Shown here one piece after another: positions 1-9,343 of a DNA stretch of 64,000 nucleotides. Position 1 is the first letter of the stretch, and each line of letters opens with the position of its first letter. The position numbers and the translations under genes were made by a program. Source of the stretch: Shewanella glacialimarina (GTDB lineage Bacteria > Pseudomonadota > Gammaproteobacteria > Enterobacterales > Shewanellaceae); the NCBI RefSeq assembly GCF_020511155.1, contig NZ_CP041216.1:2232001-2296000 (forward strand), given 5' to 3'. Below the pieces are notes generated by a model. The model had not been told where the DNA came from. It saw only the letters and a program-made list of their open reading frames with translations, and searched no databases.

Positions 1-114
1 GAATTTAAGTCGGAGGCGATTTATGACTGGTCTAAACCGCGCATATTTCATAGAGAATAGAGGCTTTACAGCGTAAACTGTTTGTTTATGTTTTTGATAA
101 AGAGAGCCAGATCC

Positions 115-870
115 GTGATTAAATTCTCTGTTGATACCCACGCACACACCATAGCTTCAACCCACGCATACAGTACTGTTCATGAGTATTTTTCGATAGC
201 CAAAACCAAAGGCATTAAACTTTTTGCTATTACCGATCATGGGCCTGATATGGCAGATGCGCCCCACTTTTGGCATTTTGTGAATATGCGAGTATTGCCA
301 AGAATTGTGGATGGTGTTGGTATGCTGCGCGGTATTGAAGCGAATATAAAAAATGATCTAGGTGAAATTGATTTTTACGGCAGCTATTTAACCGATCTCG
401 ATATTGTCTTGGCGGGTTTTCATGAGCCGGTATTCCCACCATCTAGCCAAGAAGCGCATACACAAGCACTTATCAATTGCATTGAAAGTGGCCACGTTGA
501 CATCATTACCCACCCCGGAAATCCGTCATATCCGATTGATATCAAAAGGGTTGCGAAAGCCGCCGCTGAGCACAATGTCGCGCTTGAAATTAATAACTCG
601 TCTTTCTTAACCTCTCGTAAAGGCAGTTTAGCTAACTGCACTGATATTGCGAGTGCAGTGAAACACGCTGGCGGATTATTAGTGATGGGATCGGACTCTC
701 ACGTTGCATTTAGCTTGGGCGGCTTTGAAAAGTGCATTGAAGTTATTGATGCAGTGGATTTTCCAATCGAGCGATTATTAAATCGCAGCCCTGAAGCATT
801 ACTGTCATTTTTAACGGCAAGAGGCCACACCAATTTAGATGAATACGCGGAGTTAATCGATTCGCCATAA
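115..870 (+). CDS. PHP-domain phosphatase/hydrolase, YcdX family
   Basis: This is a metal-dependent hydrolase of the PHP superfamily that closely resembles E. coli YcdX, a trinuclear-zinc phosphatase linked to swarming. The N-terminal DTHAHT motif (about residues 7-12), ITDHG, the HEPVF segment, ITHPGNP and the late GSDSH motif supply the usual metal ligands. The protein is about 251 residues, the family size. The open frame extends back to TTG at 82 and ATG at 88, but neither has a ribosome binding site. GTG at 115 follows AGAGAG by about 8 bases and begins just before the conserved core, so I prefer it. The gene stands alone and ends before a bidirectional hairpin. The physiological substrate is not known. 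Confidence 0.85.
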   Translation: MIKFSVDTHAHTIASTHAYSTVHEYFSIAKTKGIKLFAITDHGPDMADAPHFWHFVNMRVLPRIVDGVGMLRGIEANIKNDLGEIDFYGSYLTDLDIVLAGFHEPVFPPSSQEAHTQALINCIESGHVDIITHPGNPSYPIDIKRVAKAAAEHNVALEINNSSFLTSRKGSLANCTDIASAVKHAGGLLVMGSDSHVAFSLGGFEKCIEVIDAVDFPIERLLNRSPEALLSFLTARGHTNLDEYAELIDSP

Positions 871-956
871 AATGAGTCACTACATCAGCTTTAGTCTGCG
901 TATGTGGTGAGTGTTATGGCGTTTATTGGGCGCGAGTAATGAATTGAATATTGAAT

Positions 957-993
957 AAAAATCCCATTAAAGTGCTCTTTAAATGGGATTTTT
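957..993. terminator. Bidirectional rho-independent terminator
   Basis: A long A-tract/T-tract hairpin: a left arm containing ATCCCATTAAAG, a TGCT loop, and a right arm containing CTTTAAATGGGAT with one bulged base, then T5. It lies between the convergent PHP hydrolase and DUF885 genes and can serve both. Confidence 0.85.
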
Positions 994-1045
994 ATCATCA
1001 ATTTGTCGCTGAGCTTATCGCTGACAGTATAGCTCGCGTAATAGA

Positions 1046-2785
1046 TTAGTTTTGGGTTAAAAAACGTTGTTTAACTGCTTCAGCCATTAAGTGTGGTGGA
1101 ATTAAGCCTTGTTCTAGCACGAAGTTATTAAAGGCTAAACGGTCAAATTTGTCACCCAGGGCCAATTCAACATCGGCTCTTATTTCAAGTAACCTTGATA
1201 AACCATAAAAGTAGCTGCCCGCCTGTCCGGGCATACGCATGGTATAACGGTCTACTTCTTGTTTTACTGCGGCTTTTGAGAACACCACATCATTGCTTAA
1301 TAAATTGTAAGCTTGCTCTTTGGTGGTTAACCCTAAATTTAGCATCGGGTCTAACATGGCACGGGCGTTACGTAATAGGCGATGTTGCAAGGCGATGAGT
1401 TGGCCTTCAATGGGTAAATAAGGCAGCATTTCAGCTTCAGCATAAAGTGCCCAACCTTCTACGTTGACGCTATTAAACGCATAATACACTCGAGCCAATG
1501 ACACACCTTGCTCTAACATGACGGCAAATTGCAGTTCATGCCCAGGTCGGCCTTCGTGAGCACTTAATGTGTACGCAACCGCGTTAAAGTTAAAGTCATC
1601 ATAAGCGGCATCGCCACTTAATGCCGGGTTGCCGGTTGTCAGTACAAATTGACCTTGCTCGCCAGTGTTACCAATAAACGGGGGTGGCAACATATGCGGT
1701 GCTGGGCTGCCCGCAGCCTCTGCATCGCTGGCAAGACGCATAATCATATTACGTTTTGGTAAGTCGACAACAGCTTGCGCAGTAATAATGCCTTCAAGTT
1801 TAGTGTTAATTTCGCGATAGTGGTTTTCAATTTTATCGTTGGCTAATGAGTCATTTTTAAGCGCTTTAATCACATCGCGATAATCACTCGATGGCATATC
1901 AAACTTTGCTGCCACTAACGGAGCCAAAGCTTGCATGTTCGCTTTGGTGATCATGTAACTTGCTTTAGCACGTTCAATGAGCAAGTTTGGGTCTATATCA
2001 ATTCCTGCGCTTTTAAGTTTTAACGCATAAATTTCAGAGGGCAATTTATAGTCAGTGCGCGCATGAGGAATAACCGTTTTTTCAGCCCATTGACGGTAAT
2101 CTGTAATTTGTTTTTTTAACAGCGCTAAATTATCGTCGGCTTGACTGAAGTCATTTTTATCAAATAATTGCTGTAAACCTTGCAGTAAGGTGTCGGTTCT
2201 GGCTAATGCTTGTTCTACTTCTTCTTTAGTTGGGCCGAGTAATGCTTTATTGTTTAACGCGGTTTCAAACAAGGTTTTTGCTTGCTCAGTTAATGCGGGT
2301 TGACCGGTTTTACCGACATAACAAGCCAAACGCGTTATAGCGGCTTGTTTGCGGCTGTCAGCCATTTGCTGATCCAATAATGCCGATACCCCTCTAAAAA
2401 TAATTAATGGGACATCAACCCAAGGTAACATGTACTTATCATCTAACTGGTCTGCCAAAATGGTCTGGTCAATATCGTCGATAATAATATTAAGATCTTG
2501 GCGAACAGGTAACAGAGTTTCTGTTTCCAGTGCTTTTAGTAAGGTTTTCTTACTGTTATTAAGCGTTTTAATGTACTTATCTTGTTGTGCTTTGGTAATA
2601 CTGCTACACAGATTGTCGGCTTCTGAAATACCTATTGAGCTGGCCATTTCGGGTTGAAACTGGCTGGTTATCTGGATCTGTTTATTGGTGTATTGATTAC
2701 TCACATCAACCCAAGTACTCGCAGAAGCAGTCATTGGAATTAACATCAGCAATGGGATAATTGTGGTGGGTTTTTTGCCTGACAT
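1046..2785 (-). CDS. DUF885 family secreted metallopeptidase-like protein
   Basis: A 579-residue exported protein of the DUF885 family, which is distantly related to zinc carboxypeptidases of the gluzincin type. Residues 1-22 form a signal peptide ending near ASA. The hallmark HEGRPGHEL (H410 to H416, an extended HExxH-like zinc site) is present and is followed by the conserved region with NVEGWALYAE. A Shine-Dalgarno AAGGA lies about 8 bases before ATG. The gene is monocistronic, divergent from the SirB2-like gene and convergent with the PHP hydrolase. It probably acts in the periplasm on peptides. The substrate cannot be read from the sequence. Confidence 0.85.
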   Translation of the reverse strand: MSGKKPTTIIPLLMLIPMTASASTWVDVSNQYTNKQIQITSQFQPEMASSIGISEADNLCSSITKAQQDKYIKTLNNSKKTLLKALETETLLPVRQDLNIIIDDIDQTILADQLDDKYMLPWVDVPLIIFRGVSALLDQQMADSRKQAAITRLACYVGKTGQPALTEQAKTLFETALNNKALLGPTKEEVEQALARTDTLLQGLQQLFDKNDFSQADDNLALLKKQITDYRQWAEKTVIPHARTDYKLPSEIYALKLKSAGIDIDPNLLIERAKASYMITKANMQALAPLVAAKFDMPSSDYRDVIKALKNDSLANDKIENHYREINTKLEGIITAQAVVDLPKRNMIMRLASDAEAAGSPAPHMLPPPFIGNTGEQGQFVLTTGNPALSGDAAYDDFNFNAVAYTLSAHEGRPGHELQFAVMLEQGVSLARVYYAFNSVNVEGWALYAEAEMLPYLPIEGQLIALQHRLLRNARAMLDPMLNLGLTTKEQAYNLLSNDVVFSKAAVKQEVDRYTMRMPGQAGSYFYGLSRLLEIRADVELALGDKFDRLAFNNFVLEQGLIPPHLMAEAVKQRFLTQN

Positions 2786-3197
2786 CGACTAAATCCTTTT
2801 TATTTGGCCTTTATTTCGGCTTATTATTTTAGGCGATTACTATAACTGAATTTCAGCACCAATAGATAAACACCCAGTTAGCTATTCTGTAACGAATCGT
2901 TATCAATACTGAATTGTAAGCCGAGTGGCACGTCATCTCAATTTGCTTGCTTTATCGCAAGTTTGATGCACTTTTCATCAATACACTTAATCACCAAGGG
3001 TAGATATAGGTACATAGATTTTTGCGTGATAGAACACTTTTAATATGAAATGAAAATGCACTATTAATATTGAATAAAGAACTGAATGTTAACATGCATA
3101 TCGAACGTCATATTTTTGATCGTTAAGGTATCTTTGCGTTAAATGATAAATTGATAACATCAGTTTTAATCAACATCACTTTTTAGGGAATAACACC
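2786..3197. other. Divergent intergenic region, 412 bp
   Basis: Non-coding, AT-rich region holding the divergent promoters of the DUF885 and SirB2-like genes. It contains a 13-bp perfect palindrome at 2890-2902 (TAACGA-A-TCGTTA) that could be an operator. I recognise no regulator for it and see no RNA gene. Confidence 0.5.
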
Positions 3198-3641
3198 ATG
3201 TATATGATAGTTAAACACGCCCATCTGACAATAATTGCACTGACGTTTCTATTTTTCATCATCAATTTTGTGCTAACGATGAGAGGTTCAGACAAGGTAA
3301 ATAACAAACTGCTTAAGGTCGGTCCACATGTTTTGTACACGCTATTTATCTGTAGTTTTATCTACCTTGTTGTGGTCAACCCACTAAACTTATATCCATT
3401 TGTAAACGGCTGGGCCTCTTCTAAATTAGGCGGCTTTGTCTTATATATAATGTCTATTACTTTGGCTCTTAAGTGGGCAAAGTCAACCTTGTGGCGTGTA
3501 GTGGGTTTACTGAGTGCCATATTTTGGCTGGTGATGAGTGCACGATTAGGGTTTGCTGATCATCTTAAATCAAAAGGTATTGTTGAAAATGCCAATGTTT
3601 ATTTTGATTTAAGCCAGTCGATACTAACAACTATTGCTTAG
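3198..3641 (+). CDS. SirB2-like integral membrane protein
   Basis: A 147-residue inner-membrane protein with four hydrophobic segments (about residues 8-27, 45-62, 78-94 and 101-120). It fits the SirB2 family, named for a Salmonella invasion regulator whose biochemical role is unsettled. Features typical of the family are the early VKHAHL motif and the late SARLGFADH stretch. AGGGA 8 bases before ATG supports the start. The gene is single, preceded by a long promoter region and followed by a 9-bp perfect hairpin at 3659-3684. The family call rests on overall pattern; the function is unknown. Confidence 0.7.
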   Translation: MYMIVKHAHLTIIALTFLFFIINFVLTMRGSDKVNNKLLKVGPHVLYTLFICSFIYLVVVNPLNLYPFVNGWASSKLGGFVLYIMSITLALKWAKSTLWRVVGLLSAIFWLVMSARLGFADHLKSKGIVENANVYFDLSQSILTTIA

Positions 3642-3658
3642 GTCTGTGCTATAACAAG

Positions 3659-3684
3659 GAGCTGCACAACGAGTGGTGCAGCTC
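3659..3684. other. Perfect hairpin after the SirB2-like gene
   Basis: GAGCTGCAC and GTGCAGCTC form a 9-bp perfect stem with an 8-base loop. It lies between the convergent SirB2-like gene and mltD. No T-run follows on either strand, so it may be a transcript-end or processing hairpin rather than a classical intrinsic terminator. Confidence 0.5.
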
Positions 3685-3776
3685 ATCAATATTAGTCATC
3701 CTAAAACAGATCTTTAGAGCAACCTGGCCATTTTGACATGGGAGCTTTTTACCTAACGATAGGTGTTACCCGAAGG

Positions 3777-5189
3777 TCATTGAGTTTGTTGTTTTCTATA
3801 TGGCTGATGATAAAACATTAATGTCTTACCCACACTTAACCTGTCTTTATCGGTCATATTATTCCAGCGAGTGATCTGCTCGACACTGACTTTATATACT
3901 CTGGCGATGCTCCAAAGTGTATCGCCATACTGAACTGTGTGGTTACCGTTAACGGCGGTTTCATCTTTAGGTGTTCGAACTGTATTTTCCATTGTGGGTT
4001 TATTAGATGAAACTTGAGCTGATTTCGCGGCGGCCAGTTCTACATCGAGTATTACTTGCGACGTTAAATGTGGCATGAAAAGTATTTGGCCTGCGATAAT
4101 TTTATCGCCACTGATGTCATTCATTTCTTGAATTTTAGAGACGCTGATTTGATGACGTTTAGCAATAGAACTTATATTGTCACCTGCTTTTATCTGATAT
4201 TTAAACCATTTAACTCTTTCACTAATGTCGGTGTCTTCAAGCGCTTTTTTAAACTGGTTTACTTTACTGACTGGCACAACCAATTGATGTGGTCCATCGG
4301 GTGATGTTGCCCAGCGGTTAAACCCCGGGTTTAACTTTTGCAGTCGAGTAATGGGTATATTCGCCAGGTCTGCTGCTACAGCGATATCAATTTGACTACC
4401 GACATCAATCACTTCAACGAGCGGTTTATTAGGAATTGATTGAAGGTTAATGCCATAGTGCTCGGAATGTTTTATGACATCTGCAATTGCCAGTAATTGC
4501 GGTACGTATTGCCTGGTTTCTTTGGGTAAAGGTAAAGACCAAAAGTCGGTACTTAAGCCTCTGGCTTCATTGTATCTAATAGCCTCTCGTAATCGCCCTT
4601 CACCCGCATTGTATGCTGCTAATGCGTACAACCAGTTGTCAGTTTTTTTATACAAGTATTCCAACATATCTAATGCTGCAGTTGTGGCTGCGGGCACATC
4701 TCTTCTGCCGTCATACCACCAATTCATTTCTAATCCGAAATGACTGGCCATGGGAGAAGTAAACTGCCATAAACCTGATGCATCGGCGCTGGAATAAGCA
4801 AGTGGATTAAAAGAGCTTTCAACCATAGGTAATAAAGCCAGTTCTATGGGTAAATCTCTATCGTTAAATTCTTCAACAATTAAATATAAAAATGGTTTCG
4901 CACGTTGTGAAATACGTTCTAGATGCTGTGGATTATTGATATACCATTGTCGATATTGATTAACTAACTGTTCATCTGGAATAGGGATATCCATCGAAAA
5001 GCGGATACGTTCCCACACATCACCACTATCTTGATATGGGCGACGGACTAAAGACTTAGGCACTTTTGATGATGTTGTATTATTAAGATTACGAGAGATT
5101 TTTTCTGTTTCGACATCTTTAACCGTCACGGTTTGGCATCCACTTAACAGGATAAAACCTGTAGCAATAACAAAAATTGATGTTCTCAA
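3777..5189 (-). CDS. mltD: Membrane-bound lytic murein transglycosylase D
   Basis: An outer-membrane lipoprotein that cleaves the MurNAc-GlcNAc bond of peptidoglycan to 1,6-anhydro products. The lipobox LSGC places the lipidated cysteine at residue 18. The SLT domain spans about 90-230, with the catalytic glutamate E124 in PMVESSFNP and the family motifs GLWQF and AYNAGEGR. Two LysM murein-binding modules follow (about 333-376 and 418-462), joined by a degenerate module near 260-305. At 470 residues it is about the size of E. coli MltD (452). The usual rnhA/gloB neighbours are absent. The linker between the LysM modules is low-complexity. Confidence 0.93.
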   Translation of the reverse strand: MRTSIFVIATGFILLSGCQTVTVKDVETEKISRNLNNTTSSKVPKSLVRRPYQDSGDVWERIRFSMDIPIPDEQLVNQYRQWYINNPQHLERISQRAKPFLYLIVEEFNDRDLPIELALLPMVESSFNPLAYSSADASGLWQFTSPMASHFGLEMNWWYDGRRDVPAATTAALDMLEYLYKKTDNWLYALAAYNAGEGRLREAIRYNEARGLSTDFWSLPLPKETRQYVPQLLAIADVIKHSEHYGINLQSIPNKPLVEVIDVGSQIDIAVAADLANIPITRLQKLNPGFNRWATSPDGPHQLVVPVSKVNQFKKALEDTDISERVKWFKYQIKAGDNISSIAKRHQISVSKIQEMNDISGDKIIAGQILFMPHLTSQVILDVELAAAKSAQVSSNKPTMENTVRTPKDETAVNGNHTVQYGDTLWSIARVYKVSVEQITRWNNMTDKDRLSVGKTLMFYHQPYRKQQTQ

Positions 5190-5427
5190 TTAAAGATCGT
5201 CCTTGGCAATGGCGTCGATATTTATGTGATTCGATCGCAAAATTTTTAAACAAAAAGTCTGGCATTGTAATTGAGTTTCATTTTTCTAGCCATATGTTTA
5301 ACAGCCTCATCTGTCTAAACGATATCAACAACAGATGAATACTGAATAAATCCGTCTTATAGAGAGGCGTTGATAATAGAAAACAAGATTGCGTTAATTA
5401 AGTATTACTCCTCTATCGCAGATTTAC

Positions 5428-6084
5428 CTAAACTCGGTTGCCAAAAACAACGTCTTCTTTTAAGTCTAACCACATTCGCTGCTGAGTCATTACCTTGGTA
5501 AACATTTTGCTTTGTAAATAACCATTGAGCCACTGTCGCAGCTTTGGATAAGGAGACTGCAAATACCATTGCCGCTCTACCCTGGCAAACTGACGAACAA
5601 ACGGCATTAATGCTAAATCTACCAGACTTGGTTTATCTGACATTAAATATTGGTGCTGGCAGAGCCGCATTTCAAGGTCTACGAGATAAGGTTCACACTT
5701 TTGTCTATCTTGAATAAGTGAAGTCTCATGATAACGTTTAGAACAGCGATATTGCTCTAAATGTCCTTTAAACTCAGTATCAAACCTTTCAATCATAACT
5801 AGCATTTCAGCTAAAGCATTGGGTGCTGATTTGTGGAGGTAGTCATTGGGATCGGTTTGCGAAAATGCCCACTGCATAATCGATAAACTTTCATCAATCA
5901 CCGCGTTATCAAGTGTCACCAATACAGGCACAGTGCCTTTAGGCGATACAGCAAGCATTTCAGTAGGTTTGTCACTTAATACTAAATCGCGCAAATGAAC
6001 CTGCTGACCAGAGGCATATATAGCTAATCTAGCGCGTATCGCGTAGGGACAATTTCTTAAAGAATAAATAATAGGTAGTGACAT
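5428..6084 (-). CDS. Glutathione S-transferase family protein
   Basis: A 218-residue GST-fold protein. The N-terminal thioredoxin-like domain carries a CPYA site (C12), like glutaredoxin-2 and omega-type GSTs rather than Ser/Tyr GSTs. The cis-proline segment KGTVPVL and DESLSIMQW (binding the glutathione gamma-glutamyl group) are present. Residues about 90-210 form the helical C-terminal domain. A conserved cysteine at this position usually points to thiol transfer or deglutathionylation rather than conjugation, which is inference. No clear ribosome binding site is seen before ATG. It is separated from its neighbours by gaps of over 200 bp, so probably monocistronic. Confidence 0.82.
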   Translation of the reverse strand: MSLPIIYSLRNCPYAIRARLAIYASGQQVHLRDLVLSDKPTEMLAVSPKGTVPVLVTLDNAVIDESLSIMQWAFSQTDPNDYLHKSAPNALAEMLVMIERFDTEFKGHLEQYRCSKRYHETSLIQDRQKCEPYLVDLEMRLCQHQYLMSDKPSLVDLALMPFVRQFARVERQWYLQSPYPKLRQWLNGYLQSKMFTKVMTQQRMWLDLKEDVVFGNRV

Positions 6085-6317
6085 GAAAATATTTCATCAG
6101 TAATCCATTTAAAGAAAATACATTATATCACATTGCTAACTTAACTCTGATGCTCTTGATAGCTGTCACATTAAAGATTCTATAAAAAATTAGCATCTCT
6201 CATTATCTGTTATAAACCGCTATATATCTGACAATATAAAAACAAAGATTGAAAATAATGAATAGCAGATTAGCTTTGTGGCTGTGCTCACTACCAAGCT
6301 AATAAGGTACTAGCCGG

Positions 6318-7958
6318 TTAAGCATGAGCCTTATGCTTAGCCTTAAATTCATACATTCGACTGTCAGCTAAAGATAAACAATGATATACAGAATTGGCTT
6401 CTGAATTACATGCAATACCATAACTAATACCTGACTGCGGCCAACGCTTAACCACCCGTTTATTGATTTTATCCAGCAATTGTTTTGTGTCCAATTTCAG
6501 TGCGTCTATTTGATTGCTTTTATCAAATTCACATAACCAAATGAACTCATCGCCGCCAGTTCTAAACACTTGGCCTTTACCTGCTAATTCTTGTGTCATT
6601 AATTCTGCAACATAAGTGAGAAAAATATCCCCTTCTGCATGGCCTAATGTATCATTTAGCTTTTTTATACCATCACAATCAATGAAGACCACCAGATAGT
6701 TAGTTTCCAGATTCTCAAGTTGATCATTTAATAACAATCGATTACCCACTTTGGTCAACGCATCAAACCGCGATTGATACATGACTTTTTGAAATTCTTG
6801 TTGTTTTAACCTTAACCATTCAGATAAAGATAACAAAATACACACACAGTCTAGGGTTAACGCAATTAATACCACTAGTTCAGGTGAGCTGCTGTTGATG
6901 ATTGCGAAATGTGAAAGCATATAAAAAATCAGCGACAAGCTATACAAAATATTACCGACTAAGAAGTATTTAGCTCTAAAATCATTTTTAGATAGCATAC
7001 GGTAACCAACAAATAAGCTTAACCCAATCCACAGGGCTGCTAATAAATGTGAAGTATAAAATACCCAAGTAAAGGATAAAAACCACATAATGACACCCGC
7101 GCAAAATGCAAAATTGGCATACTTAACCAGTAGCGGGAAGTGGGGTATATTTGATTTATCAAAATTGAATAAATAAAAGGCAAAGTAGCTGGCACATCCT
7201 ATTGCGAATGGAAAAACATACATGCCGCCATAGGTAGTATTAAACGTTAACATTGGGTACATACTTTGAATAAAGCCAGCCGCTAATGCCCAACCAACTG
7301 CATGTAAACCAATATAACCAAAACAGAATAAGGCTACCTTATGTCTGGTTTTTAAAAAAAGGATCAGTGCCATCATAGCTAGAGCTAGCATTACGGCGAT
7401 CGCCCCGACGGTTAGTGAATTAACAACAAACCTTTGCGGTATAAATTGCGCTTCTGCCACTATCGTTAAATGGACAGGTGTTGGATAATGCGCTGCATTT
7501 AGATAAATCCATAACACACCCGATGTTGGTTCATTAAAGGATAATTTGAATGATTGACCATGCATGATAATGGCTGGTGGTTGATTATTAACCTGAGAAA
7601 AATCTGCAATCTGAGTTATTTGACCAGAGCCATCTTGCCAGTAAGCCCTGCCTTCATCAACAAAGTTTGCCACTGGCAACACGTACCAAACACCCGCATT
7701 ACCTACAGCAATAGGTAACCTAGCTAACGCGCCACCACTGTGTCCAAGTAACGAGCTCACTGGTTTTGATGATTCAAGATAAATTTGATTTAATTGCTCT
7801 GTATTATCCTTGAGCCGCTGCGGTTCAATGATCCGCCAAATAGATTGATCTAATTGAGTTAGCTTGCCAGAGGGTAAGCTAACTGCATTTCCAGCAAATG
7901 AGATGAGGGAAATGGTCAGAAATAAACTAATATAAAATAGCAGAATCCGGTGCCTCAT
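6318..7958 (-). CDS. Diguanylate cyclase with 7TM-DISM sensor region
   Basis: A 546-residue membrane signalling protein. It has an N-terminal signal segment (about 1-25), a periplasmic beta-rich region (about 30-175) resembling the 7TMR-DISMED2 carbohydrate-binding-like domain, seven membrane segments (about 180-385), then a cytoplasmic GGDEF domain. The intact motif GGDEF (468-472) and the metal/substrate segment FIDCDGIKKLNDTLGH indicate c-di-GMP synthesis. The RxxD inhibitory site is absent: the four positions five residues upstream of GGDEF read AGKG. It is first of three consecutive GGDEF genes and divergent from the second. The periplasmic domain probably senses a ligand, unknown here. 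Confidence 0.88.
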   Translation of the reverse strand: MRHRILLFYISLFLTISLISFAGNAVSLPSGKLTQLDQSIWRIIEPQRLKDNTEQLNQIYLESSKPVSSLLGHSGGALARLPIAVGNAGVWYVLPVANFVDEGRAYWQDGSGQITQIADFSQVNNQPPAIIMHGQSFKLSFNEPTSGVLWIYLNAAHYPTPVHLTIVAEAQFIPQRFVVNSLTVGAIAVMLALAMMALILFLKTRHKVALFCFGYIGLHAVGWALAAGFIQSMYPMLTFNTTYGGMYVFPFAIGCASYFAFYLFNFDKSNIPHFPLLVKYANFAFCAGVIMWFLSFTWVFYTSHLLAALWIGLSLFVGYRMLSKNDFRAKYFLVGNILYSLSLIFYMLSHFAIINSSSPELVVLIALTLDCVCILLSLSEWLRLKQQEFQKVMYQSRFDALTKVGNRLLLNDQLENLETNYLVVFIDCDGIKKLNDTLGHAEGDIFLTYVAELMTQELAGKGQVFRTGGDEFIWLCEFDKSNQIDALKLDTKQLLDKINKRVVKRWPQSGISYGIACNSEANSVYHCLSLADSRMYEFKAKHKAHA

Positions 7959-8250
7959 AATAAAGGATCCCTCTTTGTGAAAAGCTGAAAATGTAATTAC
8001 ATGACTTTATAATAAACTATGAACAAAAAACATTACCCCAGCGCCCAAAAAAATTGCAAAAAACATCTCGTAAGCCTCTATTTTAATGTAAATTATAAGC
8101 AAGTGAACACAATTATTATCTGCATTAGGGGCTAACCTGACATGAGACTAAATCATATGCTCTATTGTTAGCATAAACAGACAGGAGTCAATTGATGGTG
8201 TTGTAAGTAGATACCTTGCGTATATCAATTACGGTGTTATTATTTAATTG

Positions 8251-9336
8251 ATGATGTCTAATCAAAAAAGGATAATATCCATAGATAATTCAAGTAGTAA
8301 ACTAGAAAGCTTTGGCGAGTTACAGCAAACTCGTGTTATTGCTTTATTCTCCCTAGTTGGCATGTCAATTACCTTTGCCATGGCGCTCTTTGCTATTAAC
8401 GATAATAATTTTATATTATTTCTAGCCTTAGGCCTATCTAGTGTCATTTACGCTGCAGCTTACTACCTTGTTAAACAAAAAAAACATGTTAAGTTAAGTT
8501 CGTACATTGTTATTTATTCACTTTATGTATTGATGTTTTACTTAGTTTACTCGGGCGGAGTTGCCTTAACTGGACCGCTGTGGATTTTTATTGTTCCTCC
8601 GGTGTCATTGTATATTCATGGTTTCAAGCGTGGCTTAATCAATATTTTTATTTTTATCGTAATCAGTTGTTTGATTATGTTTTGGCCACAAAATATTTAT
8701 ACCCACGCGGTTTACCCTACCGAGTTTAAACTTAGGCTATTGTATTCATTTTTAACCATCAGTTTTTTATCCGTCCTGTATGAATTTTCTAGAAATGAAT
8801 TGTATAACAATGCGTTAGTTCTTAACGCTAAGTTACATCATCTTGCTCATTTTGATGAGCTGACCGGTTTACATAATCGCAGAAATGCTCAAGGCATATT
8901 AAATCAATACATCAGTGCTGCAGACGTTTCAGCGCCTTTTTCGGTATTATTATGCGACATCGATTATTTTAAGCAGGTTAATGATAAGTATGGTCACAAT
9001 GCGGGGGATAAGCTATTAGTTGATATTGGAAAGGTATTTAATAATAACTTAAGAGATTTCGATTATGTCGCACGATGGGGCGGAGAAGAGTTTCTTTTTA
9101 TATTGACCGATACTGATAAAATAAAGGCTTTTGATGTTGCAGAAAGGGTTCGTTGTGCAGTATCACAACACCTTTTTAGTCTGGACGAGGAAGATATCAG
9201 CGTAACAATTAGTATTGGTATAGAAGAATACCATTCTCAGTTAACCATAGATCAGTTAATTAATTACGCCGACAAGCATCTCTATGAAGCAAAAAGATTA
9301 GGCCGTAATCGCTCAATTCCAGTACCGAAATATTAA
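8251..9336 (+). CDS. Membrane-anchored diguanylate cyclase (GGEEF)
   Basis: A protein of about 361 residues with roughly six membrane segments in the first 180 residues and no large periplasmic domain, so the membrane domain itself may be the sensor. The GGDEF domain follows, with GGEEF at 277-281. RDFD lies exactly five residues upstream, matching the RxxD product-inhibition site, so feedback control by c-di-GMP is expected. The open frame starts with TTG at 8248 followed by two ATG codons. I chose the first ATG; no strong ribosome binding site is visible. It converges on the third GGDEF gene with only 7 bp between stop codons. Confidence 0.85.
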   Translation: MMSNQKRIISIDNSSSKLESFGELQQTRVIALFSLVGMSITFAMALFAINDNNFILFLALGLSSVIYAAAYYLVKQKKHVKLSSYIVIYSLYVLMFYLVYSGGVALTGPLWIFIVPPVSLYIHGFKRGLINIFIFIVISCLIMFWPQNIYTHAVYPTEFKLRLLYSFLTISFLSVLYEFSRNELYNNALVLNAKLHHLAHFDELTGLHNRRNAQGILNQYISAADVSAPFSVLLCDIDYFKQVNDKYGHNAGDKLLVDIGKVFNNNLRDFDYVARWGGEEFLFILTDTDKIKAFDVAERVRCAVSQHLFSLDEEDISVTISIGIEEYHSQLTIDQLINYADKHLYEAKRLGRNRSIPVPKY

Positions 9337-9343
9337 ACAAGTA

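Noticed and set aside
1..114. End of an upstream gene at the left edge
   Set aside because: No frame there continues into a recognisable protein; probably the promoter region of the PHP gene.
2890..2902. TAACGA-A-TCGTTA palindrome as a named operator
   Set aside because: Only 13 bp and no match to a known regulator; mentioned in the region entry only.
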